Assembly: GCA_902785135.1 (NCBI GenBank)
Contig: CACZXL010000006.1
Span: 1 to 56,886, forward strand
Direction: 5' to 3'
DNA: 56,886 nucleotides
DNA from: an uncultured Erysipelotrichaceae bacterium
Lineage (GTDB): Bacteria > Bacillota_I > Bacilli_A > RF39 > UBA660
The stretch's first letter is position 1. Each line of letters opens with the position of its first letter. Below are positions 46,197 through 54,444 of the stretch, piece by piece. Made by a program: the position numbers and the translations under genes. The notes beneath the pieces are model-generated. The model made no database searches. It saw only the letters and a list, made by a program, of their open reading frames with translations, and was not told the DNA's origin.

Positions 46197-46895
46197 ATGA
46201 AAATATCAGACAGGTTAAAATCTATAAGTGAATTTATAGATGAAAAAGATAAATTAATAGATATAGGCTGTGATCATGCATTATTAGATATATATTTGTG
46301 TGAACAATATAAAGATTTAAAGATAATTGCGTCAGATATACATGAAGGAGCATTAAAGAACGCTATTAATAATGTAGATAAGTATAAAATGAATGATAGA
46401 ATAGATTTAAGATTAGGTGATGGTCTACAAATTGTTAATAGTGATGAAATAGATACTATATTAATATCAGGTATGGGTTTTTATACTATTAAAGATATAT
46501 TATCTAATAAAATTAAAATGGAAAATGTTAAAAAGATTGTAGTACAATCTAATACAGATGTTGTTAAATTAAGAAAGTTTGTTATTAAACTAGGATTTAA
46601 AATTGTTAAAGAAAAGTTAGTTAAAGATAATGAAATAATTTATACAATAATAGAATTTGGTAAAGGTGAAGAAAAATATTCATATGATGAAATATATTTT
46701 GGACCTAGAATTCTTGAAAATAAAGATGAATTATTTTATGAATATTATTCTAAAAAATTATTAAAATATGAGAATTTATTATTACAAATTCCTAAATATG
46801 AATTAAAAAGTAAATTACATCATAAATATTTAATTAAAATTATTAGAAGAGCTTTAACTACTAAAGAAAAAGCAATTGACGTAAAAGAAAAATAG
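46197..46895 (+). CDS. trmK: tRNA (adenine-N1)-methyltransferase TrmK
   Basis: 232 residues; methylates A22 of some tRNAs. Rossmann-like SAM motif DIGCDHALLDIYLCEQY, then DIHEGALKNAINNVDKY, RLGDGLQIV and LISGMGFYTIKDIL. The dnaG-rpoD-trmK order is that of Bacillus dnaG-sigA-yqfN. The usual next gene (Nif3/YqfO family) is absent; glyQS with its own T-box follows. Its start is 1 base after the rpoD stop, so it is coupled. Confidence 0.92.
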   Translation: MKISDRLKSISEFIDEKDKLIDIGCDHALLDIYLCEQYKDLKIIASDIHEGALKNAINNVDKYKMNDRIDLRLGDGLQIVNSDEIDTILISGMGFYTIKDILSNKIKMENVKKIVVQSNTDVVKLRKFVIKLGFKIVKEKLVKDNEIIYTIIEFGKGEEKYSYDEIYFGPRILENKDELFYEYYSKKLLKYENLLLQIPKYELKSKLHHKYLIKIIRRALTTKEKAIDVKEK

Positions 46896-46904
46896 TTATA
46901 TAAT
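46876..46904 (+). promoter_or_regulatory. Promoter of the glycyl T-box unit
   Basis: TTGACG (46876-46881), 17 bases, TATAAT (46899-46904). It overlaps the end of trmK. Confidence 0.78.
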
Positions 46905-46910
46905 TTTAAT

Positions 46911-47028
46911 AGATAAGCGATGATGAAGGTTGGAAACTTCTAGCTATATATGAAAGAGCAGATTCTTTTGAATAAGTAGGGTGGAACCGCGGAAATATTC
47001 GTCCCTATAATCAAAGGGGTCTTTTTTT
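46911..47028 (+). promoter_or_regulatory. Compact T-box leader of glyQS
   Basis: The T-box core AGGGTGGAACCGCG (starting 46979) is followed by CGTCCCT, giving the antiterminator AGGG/CCCT, then a weak terminator around AAGGGGTC with seven T. UGGA in the bulge pairs with a discriminator-U acceptor end (UCCA), as expected for tRNA-Gly. GATTC-TTTT-GAATA just before is stem III. Only about 50 bases remain upstream for stem I with the specifier, much shorter than usual. The specifier triplet could not be fixed by eye (GGT and GGA occur near 46927-46932). Confidence 0.88.
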
Positions 47029-47043
47029 GTTAAAGGAGGATAT

Positions 47044-48414
47044 ATGGAAAAATTAACAATGGAAAAAATAGTTAATATTTGTAAGCAATATGGATTTATA
47101 TTTCAAGGATCTGAAATATATGATGGACTTGCTAACACATGGGATTACGGTCCATTAGGAGCAAGACTTAAAAATACTATTAAAGATGCATGGAGAAAAA
47201 GATTTATTCAAGAAAATGATAATTCTTATGAATTAGATGCTTCTATATTAATGCATCCAAGAGTTTGGGAAGCATCAGGACATGTTGGTGGTTTCTCTGA
47301 TCCATTAATTGATTGTAAAGAATGTAAGGTAAGACATAGAGCAGATCATTTAATCGAAGGATTTACTGATGAAGTTAAACCAGATACTATGACTGATGAA
47401 GAAATGATTAAATATATTAATGATAATAAAATACCATGCCCTAATTGTGGTAAATGTAATTATACTGATATAAGAGAATTTAACTTAATGTTTGAAACTC
47501 ATAGGGGTGTGATTAAAGATGAAAAATCAGTAGTATATTTAAGACCAGAAAATGCTCAAGGAGAATATGTTAATTTCTTAAATGTTCAAAGAACTATGAG
47601 AACTAAAATACCATTTGGTATAGGTCAAATAGGTAAAGCATTTAGAAATGAAATAACTCCAGGTAATTTTACTTTTAGAACTATTGAATTTGAACAAATG
47701 GAACATCAATTGTTCTGTAAACCTGGTGAAGATATGCCTATATATGAACATTATAAAGAATATGCTAAAAAATTCTTCATGGATTTAGGATTACCAGAAA
47801 ATAAATTAAGATTCCATGATCATGATAAATTAGTATTCTATGCTAAAGCAGCATGTGATATTGAATATGAATTCCCATTTGGTTATGGTGAAATAAACGG
47901 TACTCATGATAGAAGTGATTATGATTTATCTCAACATGAAAAATTCTCTGGTAAAGAACAAAAATATCTAGATCCAGAAACTAATGAAAAATATATACCA
48001 TATGTAGTAGAATCTACAGTAGGTCTTGATAGAACAGTACTTGCAGTACTTTGTGATGCATATGAAGAAGAAACATTAGATGATGGACAAACTAGAGAAG
48101 TAATGCATTTTATACCAGCTTTAGCACCTTATAAATGTGCAATATTACCATTAATGAAGAAGAATCATAGTGAAAAAGCTAAAGAAATATATAAAGATTT
48201 ATCTAAGTATTTTATGTGTACATATGATGAATCAGGTAATATTGGAAAAAGATATAGAAGAGAAGACGTTATAGGTACTCCATATTCAATAACTGTTGAT
48301 GATGAAACACTTAATAATGGAACAGTTACTGTTAGAGATAGAGATACTATGGAACAAATAACTTTAAAAGTAGAAGAAATAAAAGATTATATATCTGAAA
48401 AAATAGCATTTTAA
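47044..48414 (+). CDS. glyQS: Glycyl-tRNA synthetase (homodimeric, class II)
   Basis: 456 residues, the one-chain alpha2 type rather than the GlyQ/GlyS pair. KIVNICKQYGFIFQGSEIYD and GLANTWDYGPLGARLKN at the N-terminus; RPENAQGEYVNFLNVQRTMR for class II motif 2 region, PFGIGQIGKAFRNEITPGNF and FRTIEFEQMEHQLF; motif 3 ESTVGLDRTVLAVL; anticodon-binding domain APYKCAILPLMKKNH and GKRYRREDVIGTPYSITVD. A CxxC...CxxC zinc site (CKEC, CPNCGKC) lies in the insert. Regulated by the T-box directly upstream. Confidence 0.97.
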   Translation: MEKLTMEKIVNICKQYGFIFQGSEIYDGLANTWDYGPLGARLKNTIKDAWRKRFIQENDNSYELDASILMHPRVWEASGHVGGFSDPLIDCKECKVRHRADHLIEGFTDEVKPDTMTDEEMIKYINDNKIPCPNCGKCNYTDIREFNLMFETHRGVIKDEKSVVYLRPENAQGEYVNFLNVQRTMRTKIPFGIGQIGKAFRNEITPGNFTFRTIEFEQMEHQLFCKPGEDMPIYEHYKEYAKKFFMDLGLPENKLRFHDHDKLVFYAKAACDIEYEFPFGYGEINGTHDRSDYDLSQHEKFSGKEQKYLDPETNEKYIPYVVESTVGLDRTVLAVLCDAYEEETLDDGQTREVMHFIPALAPYKCAILPLMKKNHSEKAKEIYKDLSKYFMCTYDESGNIGKRYRREDVIGTPYSITVDDETLNNGTVTVRDRDTMEQITLKVEEIKDYISEKIAF

Positions 48415-48443
48415 AAGGATACACTAAATTGTGTATCCTTTTC
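48415..48443. terminator. Bidirectional terminator between glyQS and the zincin-like gene
   Basis: AAAAGGATACAC / GTGTATCCTTTT around TAAATT. T/A runs on both sides allow use by both converging genes. Confidence 0.85.
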
Positions 48444-49035
48444 TTATTAACGTTTTTTCTAGTTTTTTAGAATCAGTATTAATCTTATTAAGTTTATCAA
48501 TATTATAATCTTCTTTTCTTTCATTTAATATTAAATACGCTAATATATATGATAAATTATCTTTTTCGTTTTTCATATTCATTTTATTTGCGCATTCAAT
48601 CGCATCATTTCTTCTCATTCTTAAATAGTATTCAGCATAAAACGGATGTATTTGTCTTAAGAATTCATATTCATTGAAAAATGGAATTACTTTTCTATAG
48701 ATACTTTTATCGTTATTTCTATTATTTAAATAATTAATTAAGTGCGCAATTTCATGAATGCTTACCATTTCATCAAACATAGTATGTCTTTCAGGAACAA
48801 TACATGTTACTTTTCTATCGATTTCAAAAACACCAGTTATTCTATCATCAGTATAAAATTTTCTTTCTTCAATACAATCTTCAACCGCATAAGAATCCAT
48901 TACATAACTATAAAGATAATTATCTACGTAATCAAAATATCTGTCATCATCAGCGATATGATAAAAATTCTGTATATTAAATTCAGCAGGTTTTTCTTCT
49001 TTTAATTTTTTAATATTTTCATATAATCTTTCCAT
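48424..49035 (-). CDS. Zincin-like hypothetical protein (HExxH motif)
   Basis: 203 residues on the minus strand. MVSIHEIAHLINYLNNRN carries HEIAH, a zinc-protease HExxH motif in helical context; the downstream Glu-rich NEYEFLRQIHPFYAEYYLRM could give the third ligand. No signal peptide, so it would act in the cytoplasm. The N-terminal part (about 1-80) is acidic and Tyr-rich. An AAGGAGATAC site precedes its ATG. Protease or peptidase activity is inferred only from the motif; I do not know the family. Confidence 0.75.
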   Translation of the reverse strand: MERLYENIKKLKEEKPAEFNIQNFYHIADDDRYFDYVDNYLYSYVMDSYAVEDCIEERKFYTDDRITGVFEIDRKVTCIVPERHTMFDEMVSIHEIAHLINYLNNRNNDKSIYRKVIPFFNEYEFLRQIHPFYAEYYLRMRRNDAIECANKMNMKNEKDNLSYILAYLILNERKEDYNIDKLNKINTDSKKLEKTLIRKGYTI

Positions 49036-49163
49036 AAGTATCTCCTTTATTGAAATTATTATATAATTTATAGGTGTAAAGTCAAGAAAATAACTAAAAA
49101 ATATTTATTTTTATTTTATTTTATGTTAAAATTATTTATAGTAAAAATAAAGGAGAGATATAA

Positions 49164-49565
49164 ATGGGCGTATTTGATAAAATTTTAGGAAAAGACGAAA
49201 TAGGAGAAGTTTCATCAGAAGATGAATATTATACAATGGATGTAGCAGAAGCTTACAAAGATAATAACAGTGAAGGAAACAAAATGATCTTACTTGAACC
49301 AAGAGCATATTCTGAAAGTCAACAAATCGCAGATCATTTAAAAAAGAGAAATACTGTTGTTGTTAATTTAAAAAGAGTTACTCCAGAACAAGCTAAAAGA
49401 ATAGTTGATTTCTTAAGTGGTACTCTTTATGCAATAGGTGGAGATTTACAAAAGTTAGGATCTGGTATTTTCTTATGTACTCCAAAGAATATTAATGTAC
49501 AAGGAAAGATGACAGACGAAGAAGAAAAGAAAACTAGAACAAAAAATGATGATGTAGAATTATAA
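49164..49565 (+). CDS. sepF: Cell division protein SepF
   Basis: 133 residues. MGVFDKILG is the membrane-binding amphipathic N-terminus; a short acidic linker leads to the conserved core LLEPRAYSESQQIADHLKKR, VVVNLKRVTPEQAKRIVDFL, SGTLYAIGGDLQKLGSGIFL with the dimer interface glycine residues. SepF bundles and tethers FtsZ with the C-terminal peptide seen in the FtsZ of this window. The sepF-(ylmG-ylmH)-divIVA-ileS order of Bacilli is kept except that ylmG and ylmH are missing. Confidence 0.95.
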   Translation: MGVFDKILGKDEIGEVSSEDEYYTMDVAEAYKDNNSEGNKMILLEPRAYSESQQIADHLKKRNTVVVNLKRVTPEQAKRIVDFLSGTLYAIGGDLQKLGSGIFLCTPKNINVQGKMTDEEEKKTRTKNDDVEL

Positions 49566-49624
49566 TACTTGAATAAAAAGAAATTCTGTGTTAGTATATA
49601 ACACTGTAGTTTGAGGGTGATAGA

Positions 49625-50110
49625 ATGAGAAAATTTAATTATTCCCCAAATGGCTATAATCCAGATGAAGTTAATGCATTTTTAGATGACGTAATCAAAC
49701 AAGTAGAAAGAATAATAGAATCTAATAAGCAAAAAGAAGAAGTTATTAATTCTTTAAGAAAAGAAATAAATGATTTAAATAAAGTGAAATTAGATGAACA
49801 AACTATTACAAAAGCAAAAAAGTTTGATGAACTTCAGGATACTTTAAACGATGCAATTAGTGTCGCTAAAAGTACTGGTGAGCATATGAGAATGGTTGCG
49901 AAGCAAGAGCGTAATTTAATATTACAAGAAGCTAGACAAAATGCTGACGCTATTCTTAATGATGCTATTACAAAATCTAGTAAAATTCAATTTGAAGCAA
50001 ATATGCTTAGAAAAAATATAATTAGTTTTAAAAGAAGACTAAAAGTAAGCTTAGAAGAACAAATTAAATTAGTAGATGATATTGAAGTGATTGATATTGA
50101 TAATAAATGA
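49625..50110 (+). CDS. divIVA: DivIVA-family protein
   Basis: 161 residues ending in TGA. N-terminal lipid-binding domain FNYSPNGYNPDEVNAFLDDV is the DivIVA/GpsB signature; the rest is coiled coil (about 30-160). DivIVA marks curved membrane at poles and septa and is placed before ileS as in many Bacilli. GAGGGTGA precedes the start. The T-box follows directly. Confidence 0.92.
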   Translation: MRKFNYSPNGYNPDEVNAFLDDVIKQVERIIESNKQKEEVINSLRKEINDLNKVKLDEQTITKAKKFDELQDTLNDAISVAKSTGEHMRMVAKQERNLILQEARQNADAILNDAITKSSKIQFEANMLRKNIISFKRRLKVSLEEQIKLVDDIEVIDIDNK

Positions 50111-50313
50111 TAGAGACGTTTATTTATAAGTTTTATAGAGAGTTAACGGTTGGTGTAAGTTAATAAATGAGTAAATAAAAGATCACTCTTGATATTCTTA
50201 CTTGAATAAGTAGAGTAAGACGTTAAATGCGTTAAATTTTTAAGAGCATAGAAATATCTATGAAGTAGGATGGTACCGCTAGAAATAGTTCCTACATCAT
50301 AGATATTTTTTAT
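50111..50313 (+). promoter_or_regulatory. Isoleucine T-box leader upstream of the exchanger-ileS operon
   Basis: The T-box core GTAGGATGGTACCGCTAG (50265-50282) lies within a long terminator stem: AAATATCTATGA plus GTAGGA (50252-50270) pairs with TCCTAC plus TCATAGATATTT (50290-50308), then T run. UGGU in the bulge pairs with a discriminator-A tRNA end (ACCA), which fits tRNA-Ile. Stem I likely spans 50135-50220, with AGAGAGTTAACGGTTGGTGT as the AG-bulge region; a GATC/ATC near 50180-50184 is a candidate Ile specifier. The first gene downstream is an ion exchanger, not ileS. Confidence 0.9.
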
Positions 50314-50331
50314 TTTGAAAGGAAGGATAAT

Positions 50332-51291
50332 ATGTTGTTAAATATAGTTCTATTAGTTGTAGGATTTATATTATTAATTAAAGGTGCAGATATCTTTGTA
50401 GATGGTGCATCTTCATTAGCGGAAAATTTTAAAGTACCTAAAATGGTTATTGCTTTAACAATTGTAGCGTTTGGTACATCAGCACCTGAACTTGCAGTTA
50501 GTGTACAAGCAATACTTAAAGGTAGTTCAGAGATGGTAATAGGTAACGTAGTAGGTAGTAATATTTTAAATATATTATTAATACTTGGTTTATCTAGTTT
50601 ATTTTCACCTATGGGTGTTAAAGATGATACTGTTCATAAAGAAATACCATTGACTATTTTATTTTCAACATTATTAATGGCAGTATGTTTTGATAATATG
50701 TTCGATCATAAAATTATTAATGTTATTAGTAGAACAGATGGTTTAATAATTATATTATTCTTTGCGATATTTATTTATTACTTAGTATCTGTTATGAAAA
50801 ATAGAGATAAGGAAAAAGATACTAAACCAAAATATAATTTAATGTTATCTATAGTTTTACTTTTGTTAGGTTTAGGTGGAATTGTACTAGGTAGTAACTT
50901 TGTAGTAGAGAATGCTTCATCTATAGCTAAAATATTAGGTGTATCTGATAAGATGATATCACTTACTATAGTAGCGTTTGGTACTTCATTACCAGAACTA
51001 GTTACTAGTGTACAAGCTTCTAGAAAAGGTGAAAATGATATTGCGATAGGTAATATTATTGGTTCAAATATATTTAATATAGGTATGGTTATAGGTATTC
51101 CTGCTTTCTTTATAAATAACGTAAAAGTAGGAGGATTTAACTATATAGATATGACTGCGATGATATTAAGCGCAGTACTTCTATATTTCTTAACAAGAAA
51201 AGAACATAAATTAAATAGAATATCAGGTATAATAATGTTATTAATGTTTGTTATTTATTATACATATGTAGTAGTAGGAGGGTTATTATGA
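50332..51291 (+). CDS. Sodium/calcium-type cation exchanger (CaCA family, YrbG-like)
   Basis: 319 residues, ten or so membrane segments in two inverted halves. The two alpha-repeats are plain: GTSAPELAVSVQAILKGSSE with GNVVGSNILNILLILG, and GTSLPELVTSVQASRKGEND with GNIIGSNIFNIGMVIG; the paired Glu/Asn residues bind the cations. It exports calcium or a like ion in exchange for sodium or protons. It lies between an Ile T-box and ileS and overlaps ileS by 4 bases (ATGA), so it is expressed with the synthetase. I see no biochemical reason for that link. Confidence 0.9.
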   Translation: MLLNIVLLVVGFILLIKGADIFVDGASSLAENFKVPKMVIALTIVAFGTSAPELAVSVQAILKGSSEMVIGNVVGSNILNILLILGLSSLFSPMGVKDDTVHKEIPLTILFSTLLMAVCFDNMFDHKIINVISRTDGLIIILFFAIFIYYLVSVMKNRDKEKDTKPKYNLMLSIVLLLLGLGGIVLGSNFVVENASSIAKILGVSDKMISLTIVAFGTSLPELVTSVQASRKGENDIAIGNIIGSNIFNIGMVIGIPAFFINNVKVGGFNYIDMTAMILSAVLLYFLTRKEHKLNRISGIIMLLMFVIYYTYVVVGGLL

Positions 51292-54200
51292 TATTTGAGA
51301 AATTACAAAATGAAACTGCTTACGAAATGAATCAAAGAGTAAGTGAAAATTGGAAAAAGAAAGAAATATTTAAAAAATCTATTGATAATAGAAGTGATGA
51401 TAAGAGATTTGTATTCTATGATGGACCAATATATGCGAATGCTAAACCAGGACTACATCATATGTATGCAAAAGAAATTAAAGATGCTTTTTGTAGATAT
51501 AAGACTATGCAAGGATATAAAGTTCTTAGAAAAATAGGACTTGATACTCATGGTTTACCAGTAGAAGTAAATGTTGAGAAGAAATTAGGTTTTAATGGTA
51601 AAGATGATATAGAAAAGTTTGGTATAGGTAACTTTATTAATGAATGCCGTAATACAACTGAAACATGTATTGATGATGTTAAAAAATTAACTAATATGAT
51701 GGGTCAGTTTATTGATATGGATAATCCTTATAAAACATGCAGTAATGAATATATAGAATCTGAATGGTGGATTATTAATGAAATGCATAAAAAGGGTCTT
51801 ATTTATGAAGGAAATAGAGTTCTTCCATATTGTCCTAGATGTGGAACTGAGTTATCTAACTTTGAAGTAGCTCAAGGATATAAAGAAGTATCTGTTAATA
51901 CAGTTATTGCTCCTTTTAAAGTAGTTGATAAAGATGAATACTTCTTAGCGTGGACTACAACTCCTTGGACTTTAATGGCTAACTTAGCATTATGTGTTAA
52001 TCCAAAAGAAGAATACGTAAAAGTAGAAAGTATGGGTTATAAATTTATATTAGCTAGAGCGTTAGCGGATAAAGTTTTAGGAGAAGATTATGCTATTCTA
52101 GAAAAATATGTAGGTAAAGATTTAGTAGGTACTAAATATGAACAATTGATGCCATTTGTTAAAGTAGAAGGTAAAGCATTTGAAGTTATCGCTGATGAAT
52201 ATGTTACTATGGAAGATGGTACTGGTATAGTACATATTGCTCCAGCATATGGTGCGGATGATAATAGAATTGCTAAAGAATATGGAATTACATTTGTTAA
52301 TCCAGTAGGACTTGATGGTAAATATACTGAAGGACCATGGGAAGGAAGATTAGTAACAGATCCAGAACTAGAAATAGATATAATTAAATGGTTAAAAGAA
52401 AATGATAAGTTATTTAAGAAAATAAAAATAACACATGATTATCCTCATTGTTGGAGATGTAAGAGCCCTCTAATATATTTTGCTAAACCAGCTTGGTATT
52501 TAAATAATACTAGTTTAAAAGATAAAATTATTAAAGCAAATAATAGTATTAATTGGCATCCATCTTATGTTGGTGAAAAGAGATTTGCTAACTGGCTAGA
52601 AAATATGATTGACTGGGGTATTGGTAGAAATAGATATTGGGGATGTCCTCTACCTATTTGGAAATGTGAATGTGGTCATTTTGATGTAATTGGTTCAATC
52701 GCTGAATTAAAGGAAAAATCATTAGAAGAAATAAATGATTCTGAACTTGATTTACATAGACCATACGTAGATAATATTCATATTAGATGTTCTGAGTGTG
52801 GTAAAGTAATGACTAGAGAAAAAGATGTACTAGATGTATGGTTTGATTCTGGTTCTATGCCATATGCTCAGTATCATTACCCATTTGAAAATAAAGAATT
52901 ATTTGAAAAACAATTTCCAGCAGACTTTATCGCTGAAGGTATAGATCAAACAAGAGGTTGGTTCTATGTTTTACTAGTTATATCTACTATTATTTCAGGA
53001 GAAAGTTCATATAAAAATGTACTTGTTAATGACTTAATGCTTGATGCTGAAGGTAAAAAGATGAGTAAGTCTTTAGGTAATATAGTTGAGCCATTCACAA
53101 CAATTGAAAACTATGGGGCAGACTCTGTTAGATTCTATTTAATGAATATAGGTCCAGTTTGGACTCCAATTAAATTTGATCATAAAGCATTAGATGAAGT
53201 AGTTTCTAAGTTCTATAATACATTAAAGAATACTTATAATTTCTTTGAAATGTACGCAAATACTGATGAAATTGATCCTAGAACATTTGATGTAAGCTAT
53301 GATAAATTAGAAGAAATTGATAAATGGTTACTTTCTAAATACAATAATTTAGTTAAGAATGTAACTGATGCATATGAAGAATTTGATTTAAATAAAGTTG
53401 TTAAATATTTAATATCATTCTTAAATGATGATTTATCTAACTGGTATATTAGAAGAAATAGAAGAAGATTCTGGGCATCTGAATTAGATGATTCTAAAAA
53501 AGCTGTATATAAAACTACATATGATGTATTAATTGGATTCTTAAAATTAGTTTGTCCTATCGCACCATTTGTAACAGATGATTTATATACTAAATTAACT
53601 AACGAAGAATCTATTCATTTAAGTGATTTCCCAGTATATAATAAAGAAATGGTTAATGAAAAGATTGAAAAGAGAATGGACCTAGTTAAAGATTTAATAT
53701 CTTTAGGTAGAAATGCTAGAGAAGAAGCTAAGATAAAGGTAAGACAACCTATTAATGAAGTTTTATTAGATGGTAAAAATGAATCATTAATAAGTGATTT
53801 AACTCCACTAATTATAGAAGAATTAAATGTTAAGAATGTTAAATTTGTTTCAAATTTAACTGAATATATGACATTATCTGTTAAACCAAACTTTAGAGTG
53901 TGTGGTAAGATGTTTGGTAAAAATATTGGAGAATACTCTAAAGCTTTAGAAGAATTATCTCAAGAAGATATAACTAAACTTCAAAATAATGAAAGTATAA
54001 CAATTAGATTTAATTCTGAAGACCTAGAAGTAACTTCTGAAATGGTAGAAATAAGAGTATCTTCTAAAGAAGGATATGACGCTGCATTCTTAAATGATAA
54101 CTTTATAGTAATTGATACTACTTTAACAGATTCATTAATTAAAGAAGGTATCGCAAGAGAATTAGTTAGTAAAGTACAAAATATAAGAAAAGATTCAGGT

Positions 54201-54380
54201 TTAGATATATCAGATAGAATTACATTATATTATTCTGGTGATATTAAGGACGTTATTAATGAATTTGAATCATATATTAAAGATGAGGTTTTAGCACTTT
54301 CTATAGAAGAAAATGACTCATTAGATAAAGAATATGATTTAAATGGAAAACTAGTTAAATTAGACGTTAAAAAGGCTTAA
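51288..54380 (+). CDS. ileS: Isoleucyl-tRNA synthetase (IleS2, eukaryote-like type)
   Basis: 1030 residues. HIGH-type site in YANAKPGLHHMYAKEIKDAF and the KMSKS loop EGKKMSKSLGNIVEP are both present; editing domain around LAWTTTPWTLMANLALCVNP; WYIRRNRRRFW in the anticodon-binding part. Length about 1030, the VEKKLGFNGKDDIEKFGIGN and IESEWWIINEMHKKGLIYEG segments and lack of the C-terminal zinc finger of IleS1 fit the IleS2 group, which resembles the eukaryotic enzyme and is linked to mupirocin tolerance (family knowledge). Controlled by the T-box at 50111 through the exchanger gene. Confidence 0.96.
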   Translation: MIFEKLQNETAYEMNQRVSENWKKKEIFKKSIDNRSDDKRFVFYDGPIYANAKPGLHHMYAKEIKDAFCRYKTMQGYKVLRKIGLDTHGLPVEVNVEKKLGFNGKDDIEKFGIGNFINECRNTTETCIDDVKKLTNMMGQFIDMDNPYKTCSNEYIESEWWIINEMHKKGLIYEGNRVLPYCPRCGTELSNFEVAQGYKEVSVNTVIAPFKVVDKDEYFLAWTTTPWTLMANLALCVNPKEEYVKVESMGYKFILARALADKVLGEDYAILEKYVGKDLVGTKYEQLMPFVKVEGKAFEVIADEYVTMEDGTGIVHIAPAYGADDNRIAKEYGITFVNPVGLDGKYTEGPWEGRLVTDPELEIDIIKWLKENDKLFKKIKITHDYPHCWRCKSPLIYFAKPAWYLNNTSLKDKIIKANNSINWHPSYVGEKRFANWLENMIDWGIGRNRYWGCPLPIWKCECGHFDVIGSIAELKEKSLEEINDSELDLHRPYVDNIHIRCSECGKVMTREKDVLDVWFDSGSMPYAQYHYPFENKELFEKQFPADFIAEGIDQTRGWFYVLLVISTIISGESSYKNVLVNDLMLDAEGKKMSKSLGNIVEPFTTIENYGADSVRFYLMNIGPVWTPIKFDHKALDEVVSKFYNTLKNTYNFFEMYANTDEIDPRTFDVSYDKLEEIDKWLLSKYNNLVKNVTDAYEEFDLNKVVKYLISFLNDDLSNWYIRRNRRRFWASELDDSKKAVYKTTYDVLIGFLKLVCPIAPFVTDDLYTKLTNEESIHLSDFPVYNKEMVNEKIEKRMDLVKDLISLGRNAREEAKIKVRQPINEVLLDGKNESLISDLTPLIIEELNVKNVKFVSNLTEYMTLSVKPNFRVCGKMFGKNIGEYSKALEELSQEDITKLQNNESITIRFNSEDLEVTSEMVEIRVSSKEGYDAAFLNDNFIVIDTTLTDSLIKEGIARELVSKVQNIRKDSGLDISDRITLYYSGDIKDVINEFESYIKDEVLALSIEENDSLDKEYDLNGKLVKLDVKKA

Positions 54381-54392
54381 TAAGCCTTTTTT
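54369..54392 (+). terminator. Terminator of ileS
   Basis: AAAAGGCTTA / TAAGCCTTTT, 54370-54390, with T run; overlaps the ileS stop. Confidence 0.78.
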
Positions 54393-54444
54393 CTTTACAT
54401 TTTTATTCTTTTTGATATAATAAGTACCAATTTGGGGTGAATTT

